From Musicola paradisiaca NCPPB 2511 (GTDB lineage Bacteria > Pseudomonadota > Gammaproteobacteria > Enterobacterales > Enterobacteriaceae): a DNA stretch of 64,000 bases. Positions within the stretch are counted from its first letter, which is position 1; every line of letters starts with the position of its first letter. Positions 21,551-33,640 of this stretch are shown here, one piece after another. The position numbers and the translations under genes are program-made. Below the pieces are notes generated by a model. It saw only the letters and a list, made by a program, of their open reading frames with translations. It did not search any database and was not told the origin of the DNA. The stretch spans positions 3,348,730 to 3,412,729 of the forward strand of contig NZ_CM001857.1 of assembly GCF_000400505.1 (NCBI RefSeq), read 5' to 3'.

Positions 21551-22873
21551 TCAAACCAGCGGTTTAGCCGCATTCTGATTCAGTGCTGAACGAACGATCA
21601 ACGGATTGGGCAAGGTAAACATGAAACGAGAGCCGACGCCCTCTTCACTGATGATTTCCAGCCGCGAATCATGATGGCTGAGTGCATGCTTCACAATCGC
21701 CAGCCCCAACCCGCTGCCGCCGGTCTGGCGCGAACGCGCCTTATCGACTCGATAAAAACGTTCGGTCAAACGGGGAAGGTGCTCCGCGGCAATCCCCGGC
21801 CCGTTATCGCTGACCTGAAACTGCGCGCCTTGTGGAGTCTGCTGCCAGCACACTTCGATACGGGTGCCCTTCGGCGTATGGTTAACAGCGTTATACACCA
21901 GATTGGACACCGCGCTGCGTAATTGCTCTTCATTGCCGAACACCTGAAGCTGCTCGTTAACGCGAAAGATGATTTCATGCCGATCCTGACTGAGCGTCTG
22001 CGCCTCACGCTGCAACACCCGCAACATCATGGGCACGTCGACTTTTTCATTCAGGTCGATATCGGTCGCCGCTTCGATGCGTGACAACGTCAGCAACTGC
22101 TTGACCAGCCCGTCCATGCGGCGCGTTTGCTCCTGCATGGTCTGCAACGCCTTGGCCTGCAGCGCGCCGTCCAGCGAATCGTCATTCATCATTTCCAGAT
22201 AGCCCTGCAACACCGTCAACGGTGTGCGCAGTTCATGGCTAACATTGGCGAAGAAATTGCGACGCGCGCCCTCTAACTGACGCATCTGCGTCACATCACG
22301 CACCACCATCAACAGTTGCCCTGCGGAATATGGCATGACACGGAACTCCACATGGCGAGTCTGCTTGATCTGCAACATCAAGGGACGGCTGAAGTCCTGC
22401 GATTGCATATACTGGGCAAATTCAGGGAAACGCAACAGGTTAAGCACATTCTGGCCGTTGTCTTCCGGCCAGCGGAAACCCAGCAGATGCTGAGCCAGCT
22501 GGTTGCACCAGATAATCACGCCGTCTTCAGTCGTGATTATCACGGCGTCCGGCAACGATTCCGCACCGCTGCGAAAACGTTTGATCAACAACGCCAGTTC
22601 GCGACGGCGACGGCGATTGCGCAATTGCATCTGATACAAACCATAAAACAGCGGCTCCCAGCTCCAGCGGCCGGGAGGTGGCGTCATGCTGCGGTCGACC
22701 CACAACCAATGGGAAAGGCGTAGCTGATTATAAAAATTCCAGCACAGAGCGCCGAGCGCCGATGCCAGCAGACACCACGGCAGCGCGTCGAACAATAGCC
22801 CCAGCAGCACACCGGGCAAACAAAAAAAAGCCAGCTCCAGCGCCAGCTTTTTCCAGGATAAACGTTCCAGCAC
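21551..22873 (-). CDS. phoR: Phosphate sensor histidine kinase PhoR
   Basis: Membrane sensor kinase that phosphorylates PhoB when phosphate is scarce. 440 residues: two N-terminal hydrophobic segments (about 10-45), PAS domain about 98-195, phosphoacceptor His213 in [12 protein letters not shown] box [10 protein letters not shown] boxes DNGPGIA and [10 protein letters not shown]. Separated from phoB by 26 bases. Confidence 0.96.
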   Translation of the reverse strand: MLERLSWKKLALELAFFCLPGVLLGLLFDALPWCLLASALGALCWNFYNQLRLSHWLWVDRSMTPPPGRWSWEPLFYGLYQMQLRNRRRRRELALLIKRFRSGAESLPDAVIITTEDGVIIWCNQLAQHLLGFRWPEDNGQNVLNLLRFPEFAQYMQSQDFSRPLMLQIKQTRHVEFRVMPYSAGQLLMVVRDVTQMRQLEGARRNFFANVSHELRTPLTVLQGYLEMMNDDSLDGALQAKALQTMQEQTRRMDGLVKQLLTLSRIEAATDIDLNEKVDVPMMLRVLQREAQTLSQDRHEIIFRVNEQLQVFGNEEQLRSAVSNLVYNAVNHTPKGTRIEVCWQQTPQGAQFQVSDNGPGIAAEHLPRLTERFYRVDKARSRQTGGSGLGLAIVKHALSHHDSRLEIISEEGVGSRFMFTLPNPLIVRSALNQNAAKPLV

Positions 22874-22899
22874 CTAAAATCGTCTCCGGGCTCACGCCG

Positions 22900-23589
22900 T
22901 CAGTAGCGCGTTGAAAAACGGTATCCGGTTCCACGAACCGTCTGCACCATCTTGTCATGCCCGGTAGTTTCCAGCGCTTTGCGCAGGCGGCGGATATGAA
23001 CGTCCACAGTGCGATCCTCAACATAAACGTTAGTGCCCCAGACATGATTCAGCAACTGCTCACGGCTGTACACCCGTTCAGGATGAGTCATAAAAAAGTG
23101 CAACAGCTTAAATTCGGTCGGCCCCATATCCAGCGCGTACTCTTCGGTAGTCACGCGATGCGAAGACGGATCCAGGCTCAGGCCGCGCATCTCGATCACC
23201 TCTTCCACCGCCATCGGCGAAATCCGGCGCATGACCGCCTTAATGCGCGCCACCAGCTCTTTGGGCGAAAACGGCTTGGTAATATAATCGTCGGCCCCCA
23301 CTTCCAGGCCGCGTACCCGATCCTCTTCCTCGCCGCGAGCGGTCAACATCATGACGGGAATATCGCGGGTCAACGCTTCGCGTTTCATATGCTTGATGAA
23401 CTGCAAACCGGAACCGCCCGGCAGCATCCAATCCAGCAGCACCAGCTCGGGATACGGTTCCGCCAGCCGGGAAACAGCGACGTCGTAATCCTCGGCTTCC
23501 ACCGGCTGATAACCGTTTTGCTCCAGCACAAAGCACACCATCTCACGAATGGGCGCTTCATCCTCTACCACCAAAATACGTCTTGCCAT
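22900..23589 (-). CDS. phoB: Phosphate response regulator PhoB
   Basis: OmpR-family activator of the phosphate regulon. 229 residues from the ATG at 23589 ([17 protein letters not shown]). Receiver with Asp53 in LLDWMLPG, Thr in MLTARGEE and Lys in [10 protein letters not shown]; winged-helix DNA-binding domain from about residue 128. A PHO box lies about 50 bases upstream, so autoregulation is likely. Confidence 0.97.
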   Translation of the reverse strand: MARRILVVEDEAPIREMVCFVLEQNGYQPVEAEDYDVAVSRLAEPYPELVLLDWMLPGGSGLQFIKHMKREALTRDIPVMMLTARGEEEDRVRGLEVGADDYITKPFSPKELVARIKAVMRRISPMAVEEVIEMRGLSLDPSSHRVTTEEYALDMGPTEFKLLHFFMTHPERVYSREQLLNHVWGTNVYVEDRTVDVHIRRLRKALETTGHDKMVQTVRGTGYRFSTRY

Positions 23590-23636
23590 TGTCAATCCTG
23601 CCGTTAATCATCACGGTTAGCATGCGGTGTGCATTA

Positions 23637-23655
23637 TGCGTCAGTTTTATGACAG
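23637..23655 (-). promoter_or_regulatory. PHO box of phoB
   Basis: Minus strand reads CTGTCATAAAACTGACGCA, against the consensus CTGTCATAWAWCTGTCAYA. A further half-repeat (TTTCATAAAT) lies just upstream. Distance to the phoB ATG is about 48 bases. Confidence 0.85.
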
Positions 23656-23902
23656 ATTTATGAAAAGCCGCCCGCACAGCGTTTTCCCCTAAATGGCTCC
23701 CTCAACCTACTCCGCCCCCGCCCCACCGTACAAGATTAATTTCGGACACAGCCTAAACCGCATGCTTATAATCGCCGATGATAACAGTGCAGAGCCCTCT
23801 TCTTCGCAGGATGTGCTGGCGATTGCCCCAGCCTGGGGCCGTGCCGCGAACGGGGCAGAAACAAACAGACGATATCGGTTGCACGCACCTGCAGGGAATT
23901 CC

Positions 23903-25135
23903 ATGCGAATTATTCATACGTCAGACTGGCACCTCGGCCAGTACTTTTATACCCGAAGCCGGGCCCCCGAACATCAGGCATTCCTGAACTGGCTGGTGCA
24001 ACAAACCGAAGAACACCATGTTGATGCAGTAATAGTCGCAGGCGACGTGTTTGATAACGGCACGCCGCCCAGCTACGCCCGGGAAATGTACAACCGCTTT
24101 GTGGTTGACTTGCAACGCACCGGCTGTCAACTGGTGGTGATGGCGGGCAACCACGATTCGGTGGCGACGCTCAACGAATCCCGCTCGTTACTGGCTTGCC
24201 TCAACACGCAGGTCGTCGCCGGTTTCGAAGGCGACTATCACCAACAGGTGCTGTTGCTTAAAAACCGTCAGGGCGAGCCCGGTGCGCTGCTGTGCGCAGT
24301 ACCCTATCTACGCCCACGCGATGTACTATTCAGCCAGGCCGGGCAATCGGCCGGAGAAAAACAGCAGGCGTTGCAGGACGCCATCGCCCGTCATTATCAG
24401 CAGTGTTACGACTTGGCCTGTCAGCGGCGGGACGAACTGGCCTGCGCATTGCCGATTGTATTGACCGGCCACCTCACCACCGTCGGCGTGACCACCACCG
24501 AGTCCGTGCGCGACATCTATATCGGTACGCTGGATGCGTTTCCCGCCCAGGCGTTTCCTCCGGCGGATTACATCGCCCTCGGGCACATTCACCGCCCGCA
24601 GCGGGTGGCGCAAAGTGAGCATATCCGTTACAGCGGCTCACCGATCCCCCTCAGTTTTGACGAGCTGAATCACGAAAAATCCGTCTTTCTGGTGGAGCTC
24701 GATAACGACGGGCTACACGACATCGTCGCGCTGGAAACGCCCGTCACCCAACCGATGCAGTTGGTCAAAGGCAACCTGGCGGAAATCGAACGTCGGCTGA
24801 ATGGGTTTCGCGACTATCAGGGCGAGAAACCGGTGTGGCTGGATATCGAAATCGCCACGCAGGATTACCTCAACGACATCCAACAGCAGATACAGCACAT
24901 GACGGAAAACCTGCATGTGGAAATCCTGTTGCTGCGCCGCGCCCGGGAACAGCATTTACAGATGTTGATGCAGCAGGAAAAGGAAACGCTGGAAGAACTG
25001 CAACCGGTCGAGGTGTTCGAGCGGCGCCTGGCGCTGGAGCCGGAACTGGAGGAGGAACGTCGGCAACGGCTACGGGGCCTGTTCAGTCAGGTACTACAGG
25101 AAGTGGAAGAACAGCGTCAGGAGACATCGGCATGA
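23903..25135 (+). CDS. sbcD: Exonuclease subunit SbcD
   Basis: Mre11-type Mn-dependent nuclease that with SbcC cleaves DNA hairpins and blocked ends. 410 residues from the ATG at 23903 (AGGGA upstream). Phosphoesterase motifs: HTSDWHLGQ (residues 5-13), AGDVFDNG near 50, AGNHDS near 83, LTGHLT, and ALGHIHRPQ. Its stop overlaps the sbcC start (ATGA). Divergent from phoB, as in E. coli. Confidence 0.95.
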   Translation: MRIIHTSDWHLGQYFYTRSRAPEHQAFLNWLVQQTEEHHVDAVIVAGDVFDNGTPPSYAREMYNRFVVDLQRTGCQLVVMAGNHDSVATLNESRSLLACLNTQVVAGFEGDYHQQVLLLKNRQGEPGALLCAVPYLRPRDVLFSQAGQSAGEKQQALQDAIARHYQQCYDLACQRRDELACALPIVLTGHLTTVGVTTTESVRDIYIGTLDAFPAQAFPPADYIALGHIHRPQRVAQSEHIRYSGSPIPLSFDELNHEKSVFLVELDNDGLHDIVALETPVTQPMQLVKGNLAEIERRLNGFRDYQGEKPVWLDIEIATQDYLNDIQQQIQHMTENLHVEILLLRRAREQHLQMLMQQEKETLEELQPVEVFERRLALEPELEEERRQRLRGLFSQVLQEVEEQRQETSA

Positions 25136-28100
25136 AAATACTCAGTCTGCGCCTGAAAAACCTGAATTCGCTACAGGGCGAATGGAAAATCGATTTCGCC
25201 CGCGCGCCTTTCGTCAATAACAGCTTGTTTGCCATCACCGGCCCGACCGGCGCCGGAAAAACCACGTTGCTTGATGCTATCTGTCTGGCGCTGTATCACC
25301 AGACACCCCGGCTGAAGGTCAGCCCCAGCCAGAACGAGGTGATGACCCGCCACACGGCGGAATGTCTGGCCGAGGTAGAATTCGAGGTGCAGGGAACCGC
25401 CTACCGCGCCTTCTGGAGCCAGCGCCGGGCGCACGACAACCCGGAAGGCAATCTGCAACCGCCCAGAGTCGAGCTGGCACGCTGCGCCGACGGCAAAATC
25501 CTCACCGATCGCGTCAACGACAAATTGGCGCTGATCGCCGATATCACCGGGCTTGATTTTGGCCGTTTCACCAAATCCATGATGCTGTCGCAAGGCCAGT
25601 TCGCGGCCTTCCTGAATGCAGACGCCAACGAACGTGCCGAGTTATTGGAGGAACTGACCGGTACCGATATCTACGGTCAAATATCCGAACAGGTGTTTGA
25701 AAAGCACAAACAGTCGCAGGCCAGGCTGGAAACACTACAGGCGCAGGTCGCAACCATTGAATTGATGAGCGACGAACAGCGCACATCGCTGGAACAACAG
25801 TTGGCCGTCTTACAGCAACAGGAAAACGATCTGGCGCTGCAGCGCGATGAAATTCTGGCGCATCAGCGGTGGTACGAGCAGCTCCAGCACTATCAGGAGG
25901 CGCTGGCGACTAGCGTACAACAGCGTTCCGCGCTGGATATCGCGCTGATCCAATCCCAACCGCAGATGGATCGTCTGGCGCGTAGCGAACCGGCTGAAAA
26001 ACTGCGCCCGTTGTACAACGAACGGGAACGCTGCGCCCGCGAGAAAAGCCTGTTGACCCGGCAAATCACCAGCGTCAAACAGCAAATCGGCCAGTATCAA
26101 ACCGCGCTGAAACTGCTCAAAACGCAGGCGGAAAAAACGCTGTCCGACCAGAAAGCACATGCCGAACACCGGCAACAGCAGGAAGATCTGGTCAACGAAC
26201 GCATTCTGCCGCTGGATCAACATATTGCTACCCAGCAGGCGCTGCGCGCTCAACGACAACAAACGCTGGATCAGTTAAACGAGCGACAAAAAAACCTGAT
26301 CGCGTCATTGGATAACCTGCAGCGACAACAGCAGGCAACCCGTCTCCGGCTGGAGGATATCGACGCCTACCGGCAGCAAAACGCCATCCACCAACACTGG
26401 GGCAGCCATATTCCGCTCTGGCAGGCCCAATTCCCCCAGCAGCAAAAATGGCAGCAGGATCGGCAAATCCAGCAGGAAAAAGCGAACCAGCAACAGGTGC
26501 AGGCCGAATATCTGGAACAACAGCGACAGACGCTGTCGGAACAGCAACAGGCCCAGTCCGACGCCCAGGAGCGCGCCCGGCAGCGTCTCGCCGAACAACA
26601 GCAGCATTATGAACAACAGGAAGCCGCGCTGCCGATATCGGATCTACAGCAGCAATTGGCCCGCAACGTCGCCCAACGCCATGATCGGCAGCAACTGGCC
26701 ACCAGTGCGGCGGTGCTGCAACGCCTGCTCAGTCAACGCACACTGCTGGAAACGCAGCGGTTGGGTTCCCGCCAACAGTTGGAGCAATTGGAAGACGCGC
26801 AGGTACGCCAACGGCTGGATTACCAGCGTCAGGCCGAACATCTGCGCGATCTGGAAAAACGTTACGAACTGGAACAACACATCGTCAGCCTGGAGAGTGA
26901 GCGCCAACAACTGCAGCTCGGTAAAGAGTGCCCGCTGTGCGGCTCGACTCACCACCCCGCCGTGGAGCGCTATCAGGCGCTGCGCCCTTCCGAAACCCAA
27001 ATCCGGTTGCAGACGCTGCGTCAGGAGGTGGAAACCCTGCGCGCTACGGTGGTACAGACCGATACCCAGATCAACCTGTTGCAGCATCAGCGCCAACAGC
27101 AGCAAAACGCGCTGGATAGCGTGCAGCAGGATTTATCCGCGCTGGAACAGCAGTGTGTCGCGCTGAGTAAACACTTACTTATCGATTTCGATCCGCAGCA
27201 ACTGGAGCGATTGACGCAATGGCTGACGTCCTGCGAGGAACAGGAACAATCCTTACAAGCGCACATCGCCGACCGGGAACGTCAATCACGGCAAATTCAG
27301 GAAAGTAAGGATTTACTGACCTCAGCCAGCCAGTTACTGCAACAGACCGAGCAGCAGCTGGCGCTCAACCAGCAGCAACGGGATGCACTGACGCTGGCCC
27401 AGTCGGAACTGCAGCAAACACTGGAGAAGATCACACAGGAATTGCAGCGCCTGCATCAGGCCATCAGCCAGACGTTGGAGGGTTTCGGCCTGTCCGCGCC
27501 CGAATTGACACAACAGGACGACTGGCTGCGTCAACGTCAGTTGGAGTGGCTACGCTGGCAGGAAAATGAGCACGAACATCACCAGAAACAGCCCTATCTT
27601 TCCGCCGTCAGCGCTGACATTGAAAGCAGTCAGCGTCAACGAGAGGAAACCAACCTGGCTATCAAAAGTCAGCATCAGCAACTGGCCGAACTCCAGCGCT
27701 CGCTGGAACAGGCTCAGCAGCAACGCTGGCAATGGTTCGGTAACAAGGTGGTCAATGAAACGCTGACTGAACTGCGTCAACGCAGCCAACTGCTGGAGCG
27801 GGAAAATCAACAGGCACAAATCCAGTGGCAAAACAGCCAATCGCATATCAGCCACCTGAACGGGGAGTTGGGCAGTCTGGAACAGCAGCACCAACGCGCC
27901 GACGATGCACTCAACGCCGCGACGGAACAATTCGGCGCCGCACTGCGGGAAACCGAATTTCAGGACGAGGCGGATTTCCGCCAGGCATTACTGGATGAGT
28001 CTACACGCCACCAATTAATGATGTTGAAAGAACGCCTCAATCAACGCCAGCAGCAAGTGGAAAGCGTGCATCAACAGGCGGAAAACACGCTGGATCATCA

Positions 28101-28815
28101 CCTGCAGAACAAGCCGGCGTCCATGCCGGAGGGCATCAGTCACCACGATATCCACCAGTTGCTGGCAGGATTGGGGGATATGCTGAAAAACGAGGTGCGG
28201 CATCAGGGCGAGCTACGCCAACAGCTCGCCGGCGATCAGCAACTGCGTGATAAACAGCAAGCCCTGCTGAACGAGGTAGAACGCAGCCGCCAGCGCAGCG
28301 AAGACTGGGGTTGCCTCAACCAATTGATCGGTTCACAGCGTGGCGACAAGTTTCGCCGGTTCGCTCAAGGGCTCACGCTGGATCATCTGGTGTATCTGGC
28401 CAACCGTCAGTTATCCAGACTGCACGGCCGGTATCTGCTGCAACGCAAAGCCGCCGATACGCTGGAATTGCAAGTGGCGGATACCTGGCAGGCGGATGCA
28501 GTGCGCGACACCCGCACGCTCTCCGGTGGCGAAAGCTTTCTGGTCAGTCTGGCGCTGGCGCTGGCATTGTCCGATCTGGTTAGCAATAAAACCCGTATCG
28601 ACTCGCTATTCCTGGACGAAGGATTCGGCACGCTGGACGAAGAGACGCTGGATACCGCGCTGGACGTGCTCGACAACCTCAACGCCTCCGGTAAAACCAT
28701 TGGCGTTATCAGCCATGTGGAAGCCATGAAGGAACGGATTCAGGTGCAAATTCGGGTGAGGAAACGCAACGGGCTCGGCATCAGCCAGTTGGATAGCGAG
28801 TACGCAGTGAAATAA
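25132..28815 (+). CDS. sbcC: Exonuclease subunit SbcC
   Basis: Rad50-type SMC-like ATPase partner of SbcD. 1227 residues from the overlapping ATGA at 25132. Walker [14 protein letters not shown] (about 38-50), two very long Gln/Leu-rich coiled coils, a central zinc hook CPLC at 600-603, and C-terminal signature [17 protein letters not shown] with Walker [13 protein letters not shown]. The open frame extends upstream inside sbcD but that part is the other reading frame and is not coding here. Confidence 0.96.
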   Translation: MKILSLRLKNLNSLQGEWKIDFARAPFVNNSLFAITGPTGAGKTTLLDAICLALYHQTPRLKVSPSQNEVMTRHTAECLAEVEFEVQGTAYRAFWSQRRAHDNPEGNLQPPRVELARCADGKILTDRVNDKLALIADITGLDFGRFTKSMMLSQGQFAAFLNADANERAELLEELTGTDIYGQISEQVFEKHKQSQARLETLQAQVATIELMSDEQRTSLEQQLAVLQQQENDLALQRDEILAHQRWYEQLQHYQEALATSVQQRSALDIALIQSQPQMDRLARSEPAEKLRPLYNERERCAREKSLLTRQITSVKQQIGQYQTALKLLKTQAEKTLSDQKAHAEHRQQQEDLVNERILPLDQHIATQQALRAQRQQTLDQLNERQKNLIASLDNLQRQQQATRLRLEDIDAYRQQNAIHQHWGSHIPLWQAQFPQQQKWQQDRQIQQEKANQQQVQAEYLEQQRQTLSEQQQAQSDAQERARQRLAEQQQHYEQQEAALPISDLQQQLARNVAQRHDRQQLATSAAVLQRLLSQRTLLETQRLGSRQQLEQLEDAQVRQRLDYQRQAEHLRDLEKRYELEQHIVSLESERQQLQLGKECPLCGSTHHPAVERYQALRPSETQIRLQTLRQEVETLRATVVQTDTQINLLQHQRQQQQNALDSVQQDLSALEQQCVALSKHLLIDFDPQQLERLTQWLTSCEEQEQSLQAHIADRERQSRQIQESKDLLTSASQLLQQTEQQLALNQQQRDALTLAQSELQQTLEKITQELQRLHQAISQTLEGFGLSAPELTQQDDWLRQRQLEWLRWQENEHEHHQKQPYLSAVSADIESSQRQREETNLAIKSQHQQLAELQRSLEQAQQQRWQWFGNKVVNETLTELRQRSQLLERENQQAQIQWQNSQSHISHLNGELGSLEQQHQRADDALNAATEQFGAALRETEFQDEADFRQALLDESTRHQLMMLKERLNQRQQQVESVHQQAENTLDHHLQNKPASMPEGISHHDIHQLLAGLGDMLKNEVRHQGELRQQLAGDQQLRDKQQALLNEVERSRQRSEDWGCLNQLIGSQRGDKFRRFAQGLTLDHLVYLANRQLSRLHGRYLLQRKAADTLELQVADTWQADAVRDTRTLSGGESFLVSLALALALSDLVSNKTRIDSLFLDEGFGTLDEETLDTALDVLDNLNASGKTIGVISHVEAMKERIQVQIRVRKRNGLGISQLDSEYAVK

Positions 28816-28820
28816 AGGCG

Positions 28821-28850
28821 ACGGGCCGAGGCGCTACGCTCACGGCCCGT
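28821..28850. terminator. Convergent hairpin between sbcC and mak
   Basis: Stem acgggccg / cggcccgt in the 42-base gap between convergent genes; no long T-run, so moderate support. Confidence 0.45.
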
Positions 28851-28857
28851 TCCTCCA

Positions 28858-29778
28858 TCAGGTATTCGACTCATTTTGCGGCCACAGCCAGGCAGCGCCG
28901 CGCACGCCGCTGGAATCGCCATGCAGCGCCCGACGGATCGGCGTACTGCATTCCCCGCCGAACGCCCATCCGGCCAGCAACGCGGGCACCGTCTCGTACC
29001 AGCGGGCGATATTGCTCATCCCGCCGCCCAGCACGATCACATCCGGATCCAGAATGTTAACGACATGCGCCAATGCGCGCGCCAGACGACGCTCATAATG
29101 CTGCAACGCCAGCTCCGCCGGGGCGTCGCCCTGGGCAGCCAGTTGCACGATCTCTTCGCCCCGCCGCGTCCTGCCGCTAAGACGCGCATAGTCAATGCCG
29201 AACCCGGTGCCGGAAATAAAGGTCTCAATACACCCGCGTCGGCCGCAATAACAGGGAACGTCCTGTTGATAACGCCACTCCTCGTCATCCATCCAGGGCA
29301 GCGGATTATGCCCCCATTCACCGGCGATGCCATTCATACCGGCATGAACCTGACCGTCAATCGCAACCCCTGCCCCGCACCCGGTGCCGATAATCACGGC
29401 AAATACCACCGCGGCACCCGCCGCAGCGCCATCCACCGCTTCGGATACCGCCAGGCAGTTGGCGTCGTTGGCCACCCGCACCGGGCGCGCCAGCAAGGCC
29501 GATAAATCCTGATCCAATGGCTGCCCATTCAGCCAAACGGAGTTGGCATTTTTGACCCGCCCAGTCACCGGCGACAAGGTGCCTGGAATACCAACGCCCA
29601 CGCTGCATGACGCGCCGACAGCGCGTTCCGCGGCGACGACCAGATCCGCAATGGTGGTCAACGTCCGCCGGTAATCGTCGCGCGGCGTCGCTACCCGGTG
29701 CCGAAACGCCACACTCCCATCATCCGCCAACGCCACCACTTCCGTTTTGGTGCCGCCCAAATCAATACCTATCCGCAC
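28858..29778 (-). CDS. mak: Fructokinase (ROK family)
   Basis: ATP-dependent sugar kinase, manno(fructo)kinase in E. coli. 306 residues from a GTG at 29778 with AGGAG in front, which aligns with E. coli [13 protein letters not shown]. Features: ATP loop DLGGTKTE, catalytic Asp in ANDANC, zinc motif [15 protein letters not shown] (about 170-184), and GGGMSN. Neighbours sbcC and rdgC are the same as in E. coli. Confidence 0.92.
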   Translation of the reverse strand: MRIGIDLGGTKTEVVALADDGSVAFRHRVATPRDDYRRTLTTIADLVVAAERAVGASCSVGVGIPGTLSPVTGRVKNANSVWLNGQPLDQDLSALLARPVRVANDANCLAVSEAVDGAAAGAAVVFAVIIGTGCGAGVAIDGQVHAGMNGIAGEWGHNPLPWMDDEEWRYQQDVPCYCGRRGCIETFISGTGFGIDYARLSGRTRRGEEIVQLAAQGDAPAELALQHYERRLARALAHVVNILDPDVIVLGGGMSNIARWYETVPALLAGWAFGGECSTPIRRALHGDSSGVRGAAWLWPQNESNT

Positions 29779-29948
29779 ACGCTCTCCTGTTATTCGCTTT
29801 GGCCGCATTCCTGATTTTATCTTAACTTCACCTGCGACAATTCGTTATGATGCCCGCTGCCAACAATATCGCGCATGGCGACGCGCCCGTATCCCGGCCC
29901 GGCCGATAATAGCGCGCACAGCGCCGTGCGCCAGTCAGGAACAACACA

Positions 29949-30860
29949 ATGCTGTGGTTTAAAAATTTGATGATTTATCGCCTGAGCCGCGATATCAGCC
30001 TCTCGGCGGACGCCATGGAATCCCAACTGGCCACCTTCGCCTTCACCCCATGCGGCAGTCAGGACATGGCCAAAACCGGTTGGGTCTCCCCCATGGGAGC
30101 ACATGGCAACGCATTAACCAATGTCGTCAACGGGCAGATCCTGATCTGCGCACGCAAGGAAGAAAAGATGCTGCCCTCGCCGGTCATCAAGCAGGCGCTG
30201 CAGGCGAAGATAGAAAAACTGGAAGGCGAACAGCATCGCAAACTGAAAAAAACCGAGAAGGACGCGCTGAAAGACGAAATCGTTCACAGTTTGCTGCCGC
30301 GCGCTTTCAGCCGTTTCAGCCAGGTCTGGTTGTGGATCGATACCCAGAGCGGCCTGATTATGGTGGATTCCGCCAGTGCTAAAAAAGCCGAAGATACGCT
30401 GGCGTTGCTGCGTAAGACGTTAGGATCGCTGCCGGTCGTTCCGCTCACCATGGAAAACCCGATCGAACTGACGCTGACCGAGTGGGTTCGCTCCGGCGAC
30501 ACACCCGCCGGCTTTGCCTTGCAGGATGAAGCCGAACTGAAAGCGCTGCTGGAAGACGGCGGCGTCATCCGTTGCAAAAAGCAGGCGCTGGTTAGCGACG
30601 AAATCGCCACCCACATTGAAGCCGGCAAAATGGTGACGAAACTGGCGCTGGACTGGCAGGAACGGGTGCAACTGGTTCTGGCGGACGATGGTTCGCTTAA
30701 GCGGCTAAAATTCGCCGAGGTACTGAAAGAACAAAACGACGATATCGATCGCGAAGACGTCGCCCAGCGATTTGATGCCGATTTTTCACTGATGACCGGT
30801 GAACTGGCGGCGTTGATCGCCAACCTGACTGAGGCGTTGGGCGGAGAAGCACAACGCTGA
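29949..30860 (+). CDS. rdgC: Recombination-associated protein RdgC
   Basis: Ring-shaped non-specific DNA-binding protein that limits RecA function. 303 residues, normal length; N-terminal [15 protein letters not shown] and central [12 protein letters not shown] are characteristic. Divergent from mak and convergent with the chemoreceptor gene; a hairpin terminator follows. Confidence 0.95.
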   Translation: MLWFKNLMIYRLSRDISLSADAMESQLATFAFTPCGSQDMAKTGWVSPMGAHGNALTNVVNGQILICARKEEKMLPSPVIKQALQAKIEKLEGEQHRKLKKTEKDALKDEIVHSLLPRAFSRFSQVWLWIDTQSGLIMVDSASAKKAEDTLALLRKTLGSLPVVPLTMENPIELTLTEWVRSGDTPAGFALQDEAELKALLEDGGVIRCKKQALVSDEIATHIEAGKMVTKLALDWQERVQLVLADDGSLKRLKFAEVLKEQNDDIDREDVAQRFDADFSLMTGELAALIANLTEALGGEAQR

Positions 30861-30874
30861 CCTGCCAAAACCTA

Positions 30875-30902
30875 GAGCGTGCCGCCTGATGGCGACACGC
30901 TC
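30875..30902. terminator. Bidirectional terminator between rdgC and the chemoreceptor gene
   Basis: Stem gagcgtg-c-cgcc / ggcg-a-cacgctc with one mismatch, in the gap between two convergent genes. Confidence 0.6.
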
Positions 30903-30907
30903 GCGGA

Positions 30908-32698
30908 TTACAGCTTGAAGTGGCCGATTGACGAGTGCAGCTCTTCCGTTTGTTCTTGCAGCGAAGCGAAGGCAGAAGCGGATTCCTGCACCAACGCCGC
31001 GTTCTGCTGCACCATGGAATCCAACTGCGCCACCGCCTTGTTGATCTCCTGAATACCGCGCATCTGCTCTTCCGAAGCATGGGTAATCTCCGACATCACC
31101 GACGTCACCGTTGATACCCCGGTCACGATTTCATGCATGGTGTTGCCGGCCTGACGCACCTGCTGGGAACCCGCGCTCACGCTCTCAACCGTAGATTCGA
31201 TCAGTTCCTTGATTTCTCGCGCCGCCTGAGCGCTACGCTGCGCCAGCGCGCGTACTTCGCCCGCCACCACAGCGAACCCACGCCCTTGTTCGCCGGCACG
31301 CGCGGCTTCCACCGCAGCATTCAACGCCAGAATATTGGTCTGGAACGCAATGCCATCAATAACGCCGATGATATCGCCGATCTTGCCGGAGGCGACCTCG
31401 ATCTCCTCCATCGTCACCACCACTTCGGCAACCACTTTGCCGCCCGCGCCGGCATCATCCGCCAGCGCCAACGCCCGATCATTCACCTGGCGCGCCGCGC
31501 CGGCCGATTGCGTTACCGTCGCGGAAATTTCCTCCAGCGCGGCGGCCGTCTGTTGCAGACTGGCAGCCGCTGCTTCGGTTCGGGACGACAAGTCGTTATT
31601 ACCGGAAGCGATTTCACCGGTCGCCGACTGCAGCGAGGTGCTGATGTCGCGGATCTGCAGCATGATCATGCTGAGCTTGTCGATGAAGGTATTGAAGGAG
31701 CGAGCGATCTGCGCCACTTCGTCATGCCCTTCATCCGGCAGACGATGGGTTAGATCGTTAGTACCATGGCTGATATCGTCCATCGCATCACGAATCTGCA
31801 TCAGTCGCTTGAGCGATGCGTTGATCAACGTCCCGACAATCGCCGACCCCAGCAATGCGATAATGATCAGCGTCACCACGGAGGTCCACAGCAAAGAACG
31901 CATACCCGCCGTCGCGTCGGACTTGTCCAGCGCCACCAGCACATACCAGTCCGTACCTTTTACCTGTTGCGCCCGAACCAGCATATCGCGCCCGCTGATG
32001 ACCTGGCTGCGCGGGTGTTCGGATTTCAGCACCGCCGGCAGATCGATATCCGGAGCGATGCCGGAAAATTTTTTCAGCGTCAGAGAGGCATCCGGGTGCG
32101 CGATAATGGTGCCGTCGGCCTGCACCAACAACCCGTAACTTGCAGGCGTTGGATGAATCGCCTTCACGTTGGCGATCACGCTTTCCATGGTCACATCGCT
32201 GCCCAGTACCCCTTTCGTCTGGCCGCCGTCCAGCACGGGAGCGACAAACGACACCACAATGGTATTGGTAGCCATATCCAGATACGGCGCGGTCGCGATA
32301 GGTTTACCTTCACGCACCGCCTGCTGGTACCACGGACGGACAGTGGGGTCATAATTGGCGGGAATGCCGCCGGGGTCGGAAAATTTGGCCGTATGATTGG
32401 CGTAACCCATGTAAACATTGATGAAATTGCCGGCGGCAGCCATCTGTTTAAACACGGGGATAGGATCATCGTTGGTCAATACCGCCTGATTCAGAGAGGA
32501 GATCATCTGTTTCTTCGCCGCCACCCAATCACTGATGGCTAGACTGTGGCTGGAAGTGACTGCAGCCAACAGATTATCAATGGATTCATCGTTATATTTA
32601 TCTGTTACTCGATAGTTGAAGAAGGTATTAATTATCAAAGAGAAAATAATGATACTGGTGCATACCGCCAGTATTCGTGCGCGAGTCGTCTTAAGCAT
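30908..32698 (-). CDS. Methyl-accepting chemotaxis protein, dCache type
   Basis: Transmembrane chemoreceptor. 596 residues from the ATG at 32698: TM1 at about 10-28, periplasmic double-Cache domain to about 275, TM2, HAMP, then the signalling tip EIKELI...[27 protein letters not shown]. The Cache domain contains [13 protein letters not shown] followed by PYLDMATN, which fits the amine/amino-acid-binding dCache_1 pattern (Tyr, Arg, Trp, Tyr, then Asp); ligand not proven. No C-terminal NWETF-type CheR pentapeptide: it ends IGHFKL. Confidence 0.9.
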   Translation of the reverse strand: MLKTTRARILAVCTSIIIFSLIINTFFNYRVTDKYNDESIDNLLAAVTSSHSLAISDWVAAKKQMISSLNQAVLTNDDPIPVFKQMAAAGNFINVYMGYANHTAKFSDPGGIPANYDPTVRPWYQQAVREGKPIATAPYLDMATNTIVVSFVAPVLDGGQTKGVLGSDVTMESVIANVKAIHPTPASYGLLVQADGTIIAHPDASLTLKKFSGIAPDIDLPAVLKSEHPRSQVISGRDMLVRAQQVKGTDWYVLVALDKSDATAGMRSLLWTSVVTLIIIALLGSAIVGTLINASLKRLMQIRDAMDDISHGTNDLTHRLPDEGHDEVAQIARSFNTFIDKLSMIMLQIRDISTSLQSATGEIASGNNDLSSRTEAAAASLQQTAAALEEISATVTQSAGAARQVNDRALALADDAGAGGKVVAEVVVTMEEIEVASGKIGDIIGVIDGIAFQTNILALNAAVEAARAGEQGRGFAVVAGEVRALAQRSAQAAREIKELIESTVESVSAGSQQVRQAGNTMHEIVTGVSTVTSVMSEITHASEEQMRGIQEINKAVAQLDSMVQQNAALVQESASAFASLQEQTEELHSSIGHFKL

Positions 32699-33194
32699 AA
32701 TAACCACTTATTATTTGTACTATGTTGAAACAAGATATATTGACGGTTGTTCTATCCTTGAGGTGTATCCCATTGTCCAGGGAGCGACATACAGTTATAT
32801 CCACTACCTGTAACGAGGAGATAGCCCTAAACCATCGTAAAAATGCAAATAAGCAGACAGAAAATACAACGACTTTCCTCAGATTTACAGCGTTATCTTT
32901 AAAATAAAGAAATAAGAAAAAATTATTGATACAGAATAACAAGCGATTATTTCAGACTGAAAATAATTAAGATCAGTCGTCTGCAGGATTGCTCGAAGAG
33001 AAAACGTTACCCTGTTTCGACTGAATGATTATCGTGTAAAAATAATTACGGGATGAAATAAACAAAATGACTCACTCAACGATATTCCACCATTATTTAC
33101 ATCGCTGCCGGTCTTAAATAATAGAGGCACGACCAGGTTAATGACGTTAAGCCCAAACAAGGCATGGTGAAACACGAGTCAGGAAAGGATCCGG
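32699..33194. other. AT-rich intergenic region upstream of the chemoreceptor
   Basis: About 500 bases between the chemoreceptor start and ppnP. It is AT-rich and contains no supported gene; short frames on both strands lack ribosome sites and homology. It must hold the chemoreceptor promoter, but I could not place a convincing sigma-28 site. Confidence 0.4.
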
Positions 33195-33227
33195 CGGCGT
33201 CCCCCGGCGGGCAACCTAGGGACGCCG
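33195..33227 (-). terminator. Possible terminator after ppnP
   Basis: Nine-bp stem cggcgtccc / gggacgccg, ten bases beyond the ppnP stop, without a clear T-run. Confidence 0.4.
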
Positions 33228-33237
33228 TCAGACGGTA

Positions 33238-33522
33238 TTACAGATAACGGCAGAGGTAAGAGGTGGGTTCCGCGACTTTCAGATCGAACTTACTGTTTTC
33301 AGGCACATTGAAAACCGCGCCCGGCCCAAATACCTGCCACTCGCTGGCGCCCGGCAGCAGGACTGTCAGCGAGCCGCTGACGACCGTCATCTCTTCGGCC
33401 TGAGCCGTGCCAAACGTATACTCGCCGGCTTCCATTACCCCTACGCTGGCGCGGCCGATACTGCTGCCGTCAAAACCGATAGACTTTACTTTACCTGAAA
33501 AATATTCATTTACATTCAGCAT
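33238..33522 (-). CDS. ppnP: Pyrimidine/purine nucleoside phosphorylase PpnP
   Basis: Cupin-fold phosphorylase splitting nucleosides to base and ribose-1-phosphate (formerly YaiE). 94 residues from 33522 ([17 protein letters not shown]), the same length as E. coli. Conserved [19 protein letters not shown] and [13 protein letters not shown]. The longer open frame upstream runs through the 8-bp repeat and is rejected. Lies downstream of aroL. Confidence 0.93.
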   Translation of the reverse strand: MLNVNEYFSGKVKSIGFDGSSIGRASVGVMEAGEYTFGTAQAEEMTVVSGSLTVLLPGASEWQVFGPGAVFNVPENSKFDLKVAEPTSYLCRYL

Positions 33523-33587
33523 AACGTACAACCCTTTCTGTCTAAAAAATCCGTCAATTATCGTCGAGCACACGCCAAAACACCGAC

Positions 33588-33640
33588 ACATCGACACATC
33601 GCCACATCGCCACATCGCCACATCGCCACATCGCCACATC
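33588..33640. repeat. 8-bp tandem repeat between aroL and ppnP
   Basis: Six and a half copies of acatcgcc (first copy acatcgac) end exactly at the aroL stop codon. It lies in the aroL 3' end/ppnP upstream region. Confidence 0.9.

Noticed and set aside
24835-25131. Upstream extension of the sbcC frame
   Set aside because: This stretch is sbcD coding in another frame; the ATGA overlap at 25132 gives the correct SbcC N-terminus.
33588-33640. CRISPR array
   Set aside because: The repeats are 8 bp without spacers, a simple tandem repeat. No CRISPR array or cas gene was seen in the window.
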